Positions 8,582 through 16,314 are shown, counted from the first letter of the stretch. The stretch is DNA of 19,415 nucleotides from Strigomonas culicis (GCA_000482145.1 AUXH01000369.1:1-19415), one strand, 5' to 3'. The notes: generated from the sequence alone by a model not told the origin. Made by a program: numbers and translations.

Positions 8582-9026
8582 TATTTCGTACCGTTAGAAA
8601 ATGAAAATGAAAGAGTTACAAACCTCCACCGATACTTTTTGTATCAAATATGGCTGTGTGTATACGAAGTCAGATGTATACAAAATGGAAAGACAAAAAA
8701 AAGAAGGAATACATAAAGAAGGAGGGGAGGGTTGAACCGAACAGTGAAAAGGAAGAAACCAAGCACACAAACGCGCATGTATACATATATACGATGAGAT
8801 GGAGAAAAAAGATGAACATAATCGTTTGGGACCACTCGTTAGTATTATAGGAAGAAGAAAAAAACACCTCTCCAACAGATTCTATTAGAGCAACAGCAAA
8901 AAAAGGTGTTTTTTTTTCTCTTTATTGCCTTTTTTTGCTTACACGATGCATTAATATCTTTTTTCACGTTTTTTTTTTTAAGAATCACTACCAACCTCTT
9001 TCTTACTTTTTTTTTTCACGTCGAAG
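8582..9026 (-). other. Spacer between the 80-aa gene and the 369-aa gene
   Basis: It holds the 3'UTR of the 80-aa gene and the 5' signals of the 369-aa gene (sense-strand pyrimidine tract about 8688-8760, candidate AG at 8624-8625). The part 8907-9018 is unusual in being pyrimidine-rich on the plus strand, so the mRNA would be A/G-rich. No gene is seen. Confidence 0.55.
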
Positions 9027-9269
9027 CTACTTTGAAGTCTTCTTATCATCCTTTTTCTTATTAATAGGTTTGAACATGGGCAGCTCTTCCGTTAGTTCAA
9101 ACTTTTTCACCTTTTGCTCTAGTTTTGGAGGGACTAGAGATTTTAGAATAGCTTGTTCTTTCCGTTTTCTACCATGGATACTATCCTTCAGCGTCTTTTC
9201 CATTTCACTAACGGATTGTCTTTTAGACTTTTTGCGCTTGACGCGCTGCTTTCCACCGCGCCCTGGCAT
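9027..9269 (-). CDS. Small Lys/Arg-rich protein, 80 aa
   Basis: The ATG at 9267-9269 opens an 80-codon frame rich in Lys and Arg, with a basic N-terminus (MPGRGGKQRVKRKKSKRQ), a helix-prone middle (SVSEMEKTLKDSIHGRKRK), a Pro/Leu segment (SLVPPKLEQKVKKF) and a Lys-rich tail. Such composition is common in nucleolar and ribosome-associated proteins, and the N-terminal clusters could act as a nuclear or nucleolar signal. This is inference, and I cannot name a family. It sits in the expected place and orientation within the unit, with its own upstream pyrimidine tract (about 9350-9400) and AGs at 9317-9321. Codons are AT-rich compared with the larger genes. Short length and low complexity leave some chance that it is not translated. 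Confidence 0.65.
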   Translation of the reverse strand: MPGRGGKQRVKRKKSKRQSVSEMEKTLKDSIHGRKRKEQAILKSLVPPKLEQKVKKFELTEELPMFKPINKKKDDKKTSK

Positions 9270-9663
9270 TCTCTGTTGGTTCTTTTTATGTGTCTTCTAA
9301 TCACCTGTTGTTAAACCTACTGAAGAACGGTGGAGTTTTATGGATTGTATGAGGAAGCGTATGGATAAAAAAAAAGGTACAGGGAAGAAGAAAGGAAAGA
9401 ATAACAAGCTAACAGGGTAAACGAAAAGAGAGTAAAACAACTCTCTCTCTCTATATATATACCATGGAAGGGAACACAGGAAAGAAGAAGATAATTGGCA
9501 TAGTAGAAAAAAGAAATCGATACAAAGTAAAAAACCATGACAACCGAACAATCAGAATAAGTATATATATGTAATAATAATAATAAGGAAGCTGAAGGCA
9601 GAGCAACACATACAAAAAGGCCGAACAATGAAAAAGAGGGTAACACTTATGTTGTATACCATA
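9270..9663 (-). other. Spacer between the 311-aa gene and the 80-aa gene
   Basis: This purine-rich plus strand (pyrimidine-rich in the transcript) has short (CT)n-(TA)n at 9441-9460 and (AAT)n at 9572-9586. It contains the splice tract for the 80-aa gene. Minus-strand frames here are translations of the pyrimidine tract and are not credible genes. Confidence 0.55.
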
Positions 9664-10599
9664 TCACGTCGATATAAGCTGTGAGGCCTCCAAAGATCCC
9701 TTTTCACCCTTATTAATTGTGATGGGATGTAGCGGTGAGAAGAGCACTTTAAACAGTTTCTGAGAGAACATTTTTAAAATGTTGATATAGTTGACACTAT
9801 TAAGCAGCAAAAAATTAGAGTTCGACGAGAGCTTTCGAAGCTCGGCTTTCGTTAAATTACGGTCCGCGCCTTTACTACTCTTAGACAGAGGCTCCACATA
9901 TTCGCAGAGGTTCTGCAAGGCTTGCAACCGCTGAAAATTACGATTCAAGTCAAACCGCGCGCACTCTTCGTGGAACCGGTTTGCGACGAGGCGGATCTCG
10001 AAGGCGGGCGCCACAAGGGCGTTCACCATCGGACACACGCATTGATCGTTTTCCTGGCAGAGCAACGACCACGACCCGTAGTGTTTCGAGAAGAAGGTCA
10101 CAAACACGGACCAGCTCTTAAACCGACTCATTCCCTCATTGTAGAAGGGAAACTCACGCACCAGGTTCTGGACATGCGAAGAAGGAAGTGACCCACAAAA
10201 CTCTTCATTCTCTAAAATGAGTTTCACATGTTCCTTGAGGAGCATTTCTGCAGGAAAGGGTGGAAGCTCATAGGATGGAATGCAGGTGTCCTCCAAGAGC
10301 AGCAGGGCCACGGTGTCTGGAATCTTCCTGCAGAACCGCGCAGAGGCAACCTCTGCTGTCGTCAACGGCCCCAAGTAGTGGCTTTCACCCCACGGGAAGA
10401 CAAGGACAAGCATATAGTTCTTCGGCTCGAACACGTATGAATTTGCTTGCACCGAAAAAGAGAGCTCAAACGCATTCTGAAACACGCGTGCGCTCCTCTC
10501 TACGCGATCTACATCTAAAGTGACCAAGGCTTCTCTTTTTTCGTAGAGGACGTCAAGAAGAATATCGGTGTGTGTCAAATTGAGTTGGAAAAAGAGCAT
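9664..10599 (-). CDS. Uncharacterised protein, 311 aa
   Basis: I do not recognise this family. The sequence looks like a folded, soluble protein. An N-terminal alpha/beta-like region contains YMLVLVFPWGESHYLGPL (about 62-79) and PDTVALLLLED (about 92-102). A Phe-rich middle follows (VREFPFYNEGMSRFKSWSVF, about 145-164) that could be a small helical or winged-helix-type fold, then a Cys-containing stretch (CQENDQCVCPMV) and a helical C-terminal region (LNRNFQRLQALQNLCEYVEPL). There is no membrane segment. The start is the ATG at 10597-10599. The frame continues to a GTG at 10707, but those 36 extra residues are a translation of the splice tract and lie before the AG at 10643-10644. Coding reality is well supported; function is unknown. 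Confidence 0.78.
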   Translation of the reverse strand: MLFFQLNLTHTDILLDVLYEKREALVTLDVDRVERSARVFQNAFELSFSVQANSYVFEPKNYMLVLVFPWGESHYLGPLTTAEVASARFCRKIPDTVALLLLEDTCIPSYELPPFPAEMLLKEHVKLILENEEFCGSLPSSHVQNLVREFPFYNEGMSRFKSWSVFVTFFSKHYGSWSLLCQENDQCVCPMVNALVAPAFEIRLVANRFHEECARFDLNRNFQRLQALQNLCEYVEPLSKSSKGADRNLTKAELRKLSSNSNFLLLNSVNYINILKMFSQKLFKVLFSPLHPITINKGEKGSLEASQLIST

Positions 10600-10642
10600 A
10601 GCTCTCTCAGAAGCTACAACAAACGCGTAGGCGAAAAGGAAC

Positions 10643-10695
10643 CTGTCGGAGGGGCAGCAGAAGCGAAAAAAAAAACAAAAAGAATATAGAGAAGG
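10643..10695 (-). promoter_or_regulatory. Predicted trans-splice acceptor and polypyrimidine tract for the 311-aa gene
   Basis: A long T/C tract on the sense strand, including ten consecutive T, ends in AG at 10643-10644. This gives a 43-nt 5'UTR without upstream ATG and fixes the start at 10599. Confidence 0.6.
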
Positions 10696-10905
10696 AAGTG
10701 TGGACACTCAATAGTCAATAACAAAAAGCAGGAGATGCAGCAAACGCTAGAGCAAATATCTGAGCATAAGAAGTCAAGCCAACGGACAGCAAAAGGAACT
10801 GTACAAACAATAATAAAAATAATATATATAACAAACAGCATGATACTTCAGAAGGTACAAAACTTATCGGCAGGCACCTTGCTGCTGTTGCTGTTACTCC
10901 TTTTT

Positions 10906-10957
10906 GTATGTGTATGTATCTGTGTGTGTATGTGTGTGTGTGTGTGGGTGTGTGTGC
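10906..10957. repeat. (TG)n/(TATG) microsatellite
   Basis: About 50 bp of TG and TATG units with a few interruptions. In the minus-strand transcript it reads as CA-rich RNA within the 3'UTR of the rhomboid-like gene. Confidence 0.9.
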
Positions 10958-11127
10958 ATATTACTAGTTTCCTTTTCCTTTTTGTGTTCACCTGAAAATG
11001 TCTGTGAGTAAGGATGCCTCTCCTTCGACGTTACTTCTTCGAAATGCCGATGAGTCACGCGAGAAACGAGGATACCACACTATTACTACTTGCTACAATT
11101 ACTATTATCACTGCGCGCACAGTGGAT

Positions 11128-11841
11128 TTATTTCTTAATATTGTGGAAAAACTTCCGCGCTAGAGCAAAATCTCCTTTTGTTCGAAGAAAGAGCGAAGCA
11201 TACATGAGGGAAAAGAAAACACCACCGACAAAGCCCCAATTACGCACCTCAATATTACCTGACTTGCGCTTTTCAACATATTTAGGTCCAATGTATTCAT
11301 CGTATGTGCACTTCATCAAGTAGGGAATGCCAACGTAATACACAGGCACGTTTTTCGAGAAGGGAATGAAACAGTTTTTCGTAAGAAGAGAAAGAGTGGC
11401 AAATCCAGCGTAAGAACCATTGGACGTGCAAGTACAGTCAAATTCAGTAATAAACTTCTTCTTGTTGATCTGGCCGGAGAAAAGGTACGCAAAACTGGAA
11501 AAGAACCCTGCACCAAAGTACAGCGCAACAGTGTGGCGCCACCCCATTATGAAGCAAAGGGGTTTCGCCACGGTGTACGCTACAACCGAGTTCACAAAGC
11601 AGTCGAGCGCGCTAGTAACATAAATGCAAGACAAAGGATTTGGCATGAAGCTCGATGACTTGGTGAGGAAAATATCGCGCATCACCATAGGTTTGGGGCT
11701 CCGTAGCATCACAGGATTGTTCGCGTAGCTATTGTAGTGAAAAAGCATAAACAGAGTCTGGTCTGTCACCATCACCATTGCAGCCACCGTTGATAATACA
11801 TCTGCGTAATAAAGCGCGGACTGAGGGTTATAGGCACACAT
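11128..11841 (-). CDS. Rhomboid-like multi-pass membrane protein, probably protease-dead (PARL/TimRhom type)
   Basis: This 237-aa protein has about six hydrophobic segments (near 14-35, 68-97, 102-122, 141-157, 163-178 and 202-219). The order of motifs follows mitochondrial rhomboids such as PARL. NGSYAGFATLSLLTKNCFIP (141-160) aligns with the GASGAVxTVLAAVCTKIP region, keeping a Ser at 143 but with Asn in place of the first Gly of GxS and Tyr after the Ser. GFVGGVFFSLMY (203-214) aligns with AHLGGALFGIWY, so the catalytic His is Phe204. Loss of His argues for a non-proteolytic role. Trypanosomatids are known to use rhomboid-like proteins (TimRhom I and II) in their divergent mitochondrial TIM complex, and this could be one of them. 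No clear cleavable presequence is seen. The start ATG at 11839-11841 follows an AG at 11900-11901. The family call comes from motif order read by eye. Confidence 0.65.
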   Translation of the reverse strand: MCAYNPQSALYYADVLSTVAAMVMVTDQTLFMLFHYNSYANNPVMLRSPKPMVMRDIFLTKSSSFMPNPLSCIYVTSALDCFVNSVVAYTVAKPLCFIMGWRHTVALYFGAGFFSSFAYLFSGQINKKKFITEFDCTCTSNGSYAGFATLSLLTKNCFIPFSKNVPVYYVGIPYLMKCTYDEYIGPKYVEKRKSGNIEVRNWGFVGGVFFSLMYASLFLRTKGDFALARKFFHNIKK

Positions 11842-12284
11842 GATTTGTTGTGTTGTGCTTACCGCTTCTGATGTATCACAAGTGCGACCACTAAACCAAC
11901 TATATACAAGAACAGAGATAGAGCGAAAGAGAACGAGAAAAATGGTAGTGTAAAAGATAGAGAGAGCTTAACCTTTAAAATGGTTAAAAGGCAGGTATTT
12001 CTGAAAACCACTTCTTTATGTTCACATGCGCTCTTGGGACAAAATGAGGGCAAATGTTTTCACTACCTGCGCTATCACACACAAAGAAACAGAGAAAGCA
12101 AATAGAAAGAAGAGGTAAAGGCGCTACATCCAGCAAATCAGAATTGAAAAAAAAAACGATAGAATCCAGAATTTGCTATATACAAACCGATATCTATACC
12201 AAGTGTATTCTCAACAGGAATGAAAAAAAAAAAAGACCCCCCCCAAAAAAAAAAGAATTACAGTATAGTAAGGTCGAAGACAAT
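11842..12284 (-). other. Spacer between APRT2 and the rhomboid-like gene
   Basis: The APRT2 3'UTR includes a striking A-run/C8/A-run block at about 12222-12254 (T-run/G8/T-run in the mRNA). A sense-strand pyrimidine tract (about 11904-11960) ends at AG 11900-11901 and serves the rhomboid-like gene. No gene is seen. Confidence 0.55.
11900..11960 (-). promoter_or_regulatory. Predicted trans-splice acceptor for the rhomboid-like gene
   Basis: A T/C-rich sense-strand tract is followed by AG at 11900-11901, with a further AG at 11891-11892. The first gives a 5'UTR of about 58 nt. Confidence 0.45.
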
Positions 12285-12953
12285 TCAAATCATGGACTTG
12301 AGTTTTTTGTGACTAAGAAACTCCAGAGAGTTTCTTAGGTGGAAAAAAGTGAATATTTTAGCTTTGTTTTTAGTCTTGTTGAGGAGATAATCTATCCCGC
12401 CACCTTCCACCATATCGCAGATCGCAACAAGTTCCACTATAGAGGCACCTACAATATTTACACAATCGATTGCCGACGCCATGGTCTTGCCCGAGGAAAT
12501 TATATCATCCACAATAACGACGCGTGAGCTTTCATTGATGCTCTGGTTGCGTACGGTCATGGGAAGTGTGGGAGGAGCGATATCACCGTCCCCCACGTAG
12601 GATGTCGCCGGCAGATTGTCCACTTGCATTGGGATGAACGCAATCCCTAGTGCGTACGCAAGAGGTGCACCGATGATAAAGCCACGACTCTCAATTGCAA
12701 GGATATGGGTTGGTCCATCCCTTCCCATACGTTTGTATCGCTTCGCGAGAAACGAAACGGCACGTTTGAACAGACCTGGGTTCTCTGTGATGGTGGTCAC
12801 ATCATAGAGCCGGGGAATCTTCACGGACGACGAGTCGAAGGTTAAAAACTTGGCGCTGTTCGCCAGTGCATCAAATATTCCATCTTTTTTCGTTGTTACT
12901 TTTTTTGCTTTCATATCCTCAGATTTGTCCGACTGTGGCAAATTCGATGTCAT
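12285..12953 (-). CDS. Divergent adenine phosphoribosyltransferase paralogue (APRT2-like)
   Basis: This 222-aa type I phosphoribosyltransferase would convert adenine and PRPP to AMP if active. Family marks are IPRLYDVTTITENPG (46-60), the ESRGFIIGAPLAYALGIAFIPM core (88-109) and the PRPP loop VVIVDDIISSGKTMASA (145-161). Departures from ordinary APRTs are clear. The PRPP loop reads SSGKT where ATGGT is usual. The Arg-Lys after IPM is Gln-Val. The flexible loop is about five residues shorter than in the neighbouring APRT and lacks the Glu-Tyr pair conserved there. The N-terminus has a Lys-rich extension (residues 10-23). The last three residues, Ser-Met-Ile, are not a standard PTS1. The start is the ATG at 12951-12953; the longer frame begins with GTG at 13028. 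In T. brucei, APRT2 is the glycosomal copy and, as I recall, adjacent to APRT1. Codons are AT-rich, unlike its neighbour. Confidence 0.88.
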   Translation of the reverse strand: MTSNLPQSDKSEDMKAKKVTTKKDGIFDALANSAKFLTFDSSSVKIPRLYDVTTITENPGLFKRAVSFLAKRYKRMGRDGPTHILAIESRGFIIGAPLAYALGIAFIPMQVDNLPATSYVGDGDIAPPTLPMTVRNQSINESSRVVIVDDIISSGKTMASAIDCVNIVGASIVELVAICDMVEGGGIDYLLNKTKNKAKIFTFFHLRNSLEFLSHKKLKSMI

Positions 12954-13576
12954 TTCGAAGTTGGTGAACCTTTTTTTTTTCAGGTGTTTCGAAGCGCAAG
13001 AAATTCTTTTTATATTTTGATTATTCACCTGTCCTATTGTTCCTAATAAATAAAATAATCATTCAGTACAATCACACGTACAAGACAAGAAAGAAAAAAG
13101 GAAAAGAGAAAAGGATTGTTCGTGGCGAGGAAAAGGCTCAGCACAGATGTGCAGACAAGAGGTCCCCGAAAGAAAGTGAAAGTGGGAGACACACACACAA
13201 AAAAAAAAATCTCAATAGTGTTGTATTACCAAAATGCTTCACATTCTTTTCTCTCTTCTTCCGTCAAATCCTCTGGAATTTATACGGAAAAGGAAATAAA
13301 CCTTCTTAGCATGCAAAACAAGATGGGAAGCTTTTTCCTTTTAAGGTTAACTAATACGTATTATAAACAGTGTATAAGACCGTTTTGAAAACAGGCATGA
13401 TAAACAATGTACGTTTTTTTTTCCCTTTTCGATTGTTATGTAGGTACGTATACCCAGTACTTTCTTTCTTTTAATAACGTTATAAACTCTTAAAATTCAA
13501 CCAAAAATGAAAAGAGGAAAAAACAAAACACAATGACAATTATCACAATTATACGAAGTAATGATCTTGTGTCACG
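12954..13576 (-). other. Spacer between APRT1 and APRT2
   Basis: It contains the APRT1 3'UTR and APRT2 5' signals. A sense-strand pyrimidine tract (about 13080-13115) is followed by AG at 13043-13044, giving an APRT2 5'UTR near 89 nt that has an A10 run and no upstream ATG. No extra gene is seen. Confidence 0.55.
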
Positions 13577-14284
13577 TTAAAGCTTCTTCAGAGCATCTCC
13601 GTAGCTGATTACGCGTGGACCAGAGAAGTCTTTTACGTCACCGCAATTCGCATCCGTGAGCGAGTCCTCCGACGCAAGGGCAACAAAGCGCACGTCCTTG
13701 TACCGGCCGTTTTGGGTAGAGTGGATCTTCTCCACGCCCTTAAGGAAGGGCAGGGCGAGGATCGTCACCATCTCCACAACGGAGGCACCACTCGCCTCCA
13801 CCAGTTGAAGACCAGAGAGTGCCGTGCCACCCGTCGCGAGAACATCGTCGATGAGGACAACGCGGGATCCCTTGGAAATGCTTCCAATGCGGATGGTCAT
13901 CACCTCAGGGGCCGATTCCTTATACTCCTTATCATAGGGTTCGCTCTTCACTAGCAGCCCCGCGTTCTTGTCAGCCTTGCGCATCAGAACAAACGGGATG
14001 CCCAGCTCAACGGCAATCATGGGCCCGAAAAGAAAGCCGCGCGCATCAAAGCCAAGAACGTGCGTCGGCTTTTCAGCCATATTATTGTAGCGCTCAACTA
14101 GAAAATCCTTGATGAGCTTCATCGTCTGCGGAGACTCTGTGATGCTGCTCACATCCGCAAAGCGAGGCACGTCACGCGGCGCGAACTTTGGAGAGTACCA
14201 GCGGTAGTTGAGCGTAATACTCTGCGTCACCTCGCTCGCCTCATCGAGAATAAAAAAATTGGGAGAGTGTTCCTTAAACGACAT
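13577..14284 (-). CDS. APRT1: Adenine phosphoribosyltransferase (canonical, Leishmania-like APRT)
   Basis: This 235-aa enzyme salvages adenine to AMP using PRPP; trypanosomatids are purine auxotrophs and depend on such salvage. Nearly every recognised stretch resembles Leishmania APRT: YRWYSPKFAPRDVPRFADVS (27-46), GFDARGFLFGPMIAVELGIP (78-97), VLMRKADKNAGLL (99-111), the flexible loop with Glu120-Tyr121, and the PRPP loop VVLIDDVLATGGTALSG (142-158). Length matches the roughly 237-aa Leishmania protein. The ATG at 14282-14284 follows AG at 14333-14334. The C-terminus ends Lys-Lys-Leu, similar to but not matching a typical SKL-type PTS1, so I expect a cytosolic enzyme. GC-rich codons contrast with APRT2 and suggest this is the main isoform. 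Confidence 0.96.
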   Translation of the reverse strand: MSFKEHSPNFFILDEASEVTQSITLNYRWYSPKFAPRDVPRFADVSSITESPQTMKLIKDFLVERYNNMAEKPTHVLGFDARGFLFGPMIAVELGIPFVLMRKADKNAGLLVKSEPYDKEYKESAPEVMTIRIGSISKGSRVVLIDDVLATGGTALSGLQLVEASGASVVEMVTILALPFLKGVEKIHSTQNGRYKDVRFVALASEDSLTDANCGDVKDFSGPRVISYGDALKKL

Positions 14285-14622
14285 GATAAATATTTTAAAA
14301 GGTTATCAACAAAAAAAAGACCGTAAGTGGCACTAATAGAAACCGATAAAAACTTTTTGTTGTGTTTGGGTGTGCAGCGTGACAGCGTTGGAAAAAAAAA
14401 AATAGAATAATAACAAGGGATGCGTAGAAGAAAGGTACGAAAAACAGCAAGAGCAATGATAATAAGTTTCGCAAAAAAAAAAAATTGTGTCACCGTTTAA
14501 TGATGCTCGACAGGATCCGAAAAAAAACGACACATGCTACGGTATGTTTTTTTTCTACTTTTTTTTTAAAGATACAGAAACAAACAACGAAAAGAAACGG
14601 AAATGATAACAGCAAGCACCTT
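14285..14622 (-). other. Spacer between MCMBP and APRT1
   Basis: This short AT-rich spacer holds the MCMBP 3'UTR and the APRT1 splice signal: AG at 14333-14334 with no later AG before the ATG, giving a 48-nt 5'UTR. Several A- and T-runs of 8-11 nt occur. No gene is seen. Confidence 0.6.
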
Positions 14623-16314
14623 TTACTGTACTGCGGATATCCTGTCGTGACGACGCTTCTCTAGGGATGCCACACAATCCACATCCGATTGCGTAACGCA
14701 GCTTCGTCCCATGGACATTGAGTAAGTGCGCGCTAGAGCCACAAAAATGGAAAAGGTGTTGTTGTGTAGAAGGGGCTCACGATTATTCCACCCCTCCAGA
14801 GCTTCCGATAACCCAAGAAGGGTTTCCGAAATATACGACTGGATCTCTGGGCTGGCTGCTTCATCCAAGCCGGCGTCACGCACACGTGCAACATAGCTAC
14901 GGACGGCATCCAGCTCATCGTCGTTACCCGCTGCAGACGGGGTAGGCAATGCGTTGGCGCACGTTGGGGTCCATTTGACACAGAGTGGAAAGCAAAACAA
15001 CGCGTCAAGATCCGTCAAATTGGACGAAAGGGCAAGGACAGACACATTTATGGGGACCTCCACCTTTTGAAACGGGTACTGTAGCTGCAAAACTTGCTTG
15101 TGAATTAGATTGTGAAAGGCCGTCTGTGAATTTGTATCTTGCATATTCAGAGAATCACAATTAAACGTCACATGTGTACCATTCGCAACCTGTAACAGAC
15201 CGGTTTGCAAATAGTTTTTCTCCACATCATGTTGCGGTGTCCAGCACGGACGCACGCCAGTCGTTCTACCAACATCAATGTACACCTCCGCAATAGGAGA
15301 CACATTGGACAGAAAATCAGACCAGTTCTGCGCATTCATCGACTCGCCCACCAAGAGAAGCGGTAGGTCGCCTAGGGGTGTGCCGTTCGAAAACGTATGG
15401 ACACCGCCACAGAGATGCAGCAGCAGGTACTCCGCGGCAAGTTCGTCTCCCCCGCAAAGAGCAGACGAGAGTGTCTGCACCGACCGCTGGCGCTGTGTCA
15501 ACACGCTTTCCTGTAGCGAAGAAGCATACATAATGGAATGAGGAAGCAGCTCATACGTGAAGCACAACAGGTTAGAAACGAGACCACGTGAGAGTTCGCG
15601 CGCATGCCACGGACACAAGTCGTCGAAGAGCTCGTCAGACGGTCCTCCCACGCCAGACTCCACTTGCACGTAGCCATAGAAATCCACTACATCGTTGATT
15701 TTAAAAGGGAGCGAATTCGTCCGCCCTACAAGTGTCACTATACAGGCGGTCTGGAGAAGTGGGGAGCGCGGTGGATGCGGTAAATTCAAACGTTTTTGTA
15801 CACTCCCGTTTTCCGGCAAGGTGCCGCCTCTGTCACAACAAGGAGATGCTTCACTTAGCTTGACTCGTGTGGACGGCGTGCCATCTGTATCGCATAAACG
15901 CGCTGACACTACGATTTCCCGCTCCCGCTTCGCATTCGGAAATACTGGCGGACACTCTGCGCTCCCCGCGCTGTCACGAGAAGAGCACAGATTGTAAAAG
16001 TGTGTATTACCTGGTACCGGTATCACATAGAGCAGAGTGGCTTCTATCAGCTCCCCAGGGGCATCACAGTCCGAGGTGGTGAGGAAAGTGTCTCTACTAG
16101 CAGAGAAGAGAGTAATATCTGGACATATTTCCTGTACCATGCCTCTGCAGCGACAGAGCGAATCGACTGAATCGTAGAGCCCACGACTGGGAAAGACATC
16201 TTTCGCCGTTTCTTTACTTCTCAGTACAGCAGCGCCGGTAAGCTTCAGCGCATCGTTAAGCGAACTCGACCGGCTGTACTCACGGATTAGCTGGTTCACA
16301 TCATTTCTTTGCAT
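14623..16314 (-). CDS. MCMBP: Mini-chromosome maintenance complex-binding protein (MCM-BP)
   Basis: This 563-aa nuclear protein binds MCM2-7 subunits and helps load, store or unload the helicase; in T. brucei MCM-BP is also linked to silencing of VSG expression sites. Matches to human MCMBP run in order: YVIPVPGNTHFYN (96-108) against YCVPVPGESTWV; the FKINDVVDFYGYVQVES block (204-220) against FKVNDILELYGIL; GGDELAAEYLLLHL (288-301) followed by TPLGDLPL against DSLAAEYLILHL and LPLGKF; NYLQTGLLQVANGTHVTF (367-384) against RLVSGLLQLPSNTSLVI; and the C-terminal YSMSMGRSCVTQSDVD region ending LEKRR. The two halves are joined by a poorly conserved linker (about 110-180). Length is close to the 642-aa human protein minus linker. 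The start ATG 16312-16314 has no upstream ATG back to the AG at 16471-16472. Confidence 0.9.
   Translation of the reverse strand: MQRNDVNQLIREYSRSSSLNDALKLTGAAVLRSKETAKDVFPSRGLYDSVDSLCRCRGMVQEICPDITLFSASRDTFLTTSDCDAPGELIEATLLYVIPVPGNTHFYNLCSSRDSAGSAECPPVFPNAKREREIVVSARLCDTDGTPSTRVKLSEASPCCDRGGTLPENGSVQKRLNLPHPPRSPLLQTACIVTLVGRTNSLPFKINDVVDFYGYVQVESGVGGPSDELFDDLCPWHARELSRGLVSNLLCFTYELLPHSIMYASSLQESVLTQRQRSVQTLSSALCGGDELAAEYLLLHLCGGVHTFSNGTPLGDLPLLLVGESMNAQNWSDFLSNVSPIAEVYIDVGRTTGVRPCWTPQHDVEKNYLQTGLLQVANGTHVTFNCDSLNMQDTNSQTAFHNLIHKQVLQLQYPFQKVEVPINVSVLALSSNLTDLDALFCFPLCVKWTPTCANALPTPSAAGNDDELDAVRSYVARVRDAGLDEAASPEIQSYISETLLGLSEALEGWNNREPLLHNNTFSIFVALARTYSMSMGRSCVTQSDVDCVASLEKRRHDRISAVQ

Larger units (their letters stand above)
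10600..11127 (-). other. Spacer between the rhomboid-like gene and the 311-aa gene
   Basis: It contains the 3'UTR of the rhomboid-like gene, a long TG-type microsatellite and the splice signals of the 311-aa gene. No RNA gene or small CDS is supported. Confidence 0.55.

Noticed and set aside
9027..9269. Histone H4-like N-terminus (MPGRGGK) on the 80-aa protein
   Set aside because: The resemblance ends after a few residues; there is no histone fold sequence and the length does not fit.
9922..10191. Plus-strand frames antisense to the 311-aa gene (also 10228-10523)
   Set aside because: They are shadows on the non-transcribed strand with no plus-strand splice tract, and overlap a better-supported gene.
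12954..13028. 25-residue N-terminal extension on APRT2
   Set aside because: It starts at GTG rather than ATG. The first ATG in the predicted mRNA is at 12951-12953.
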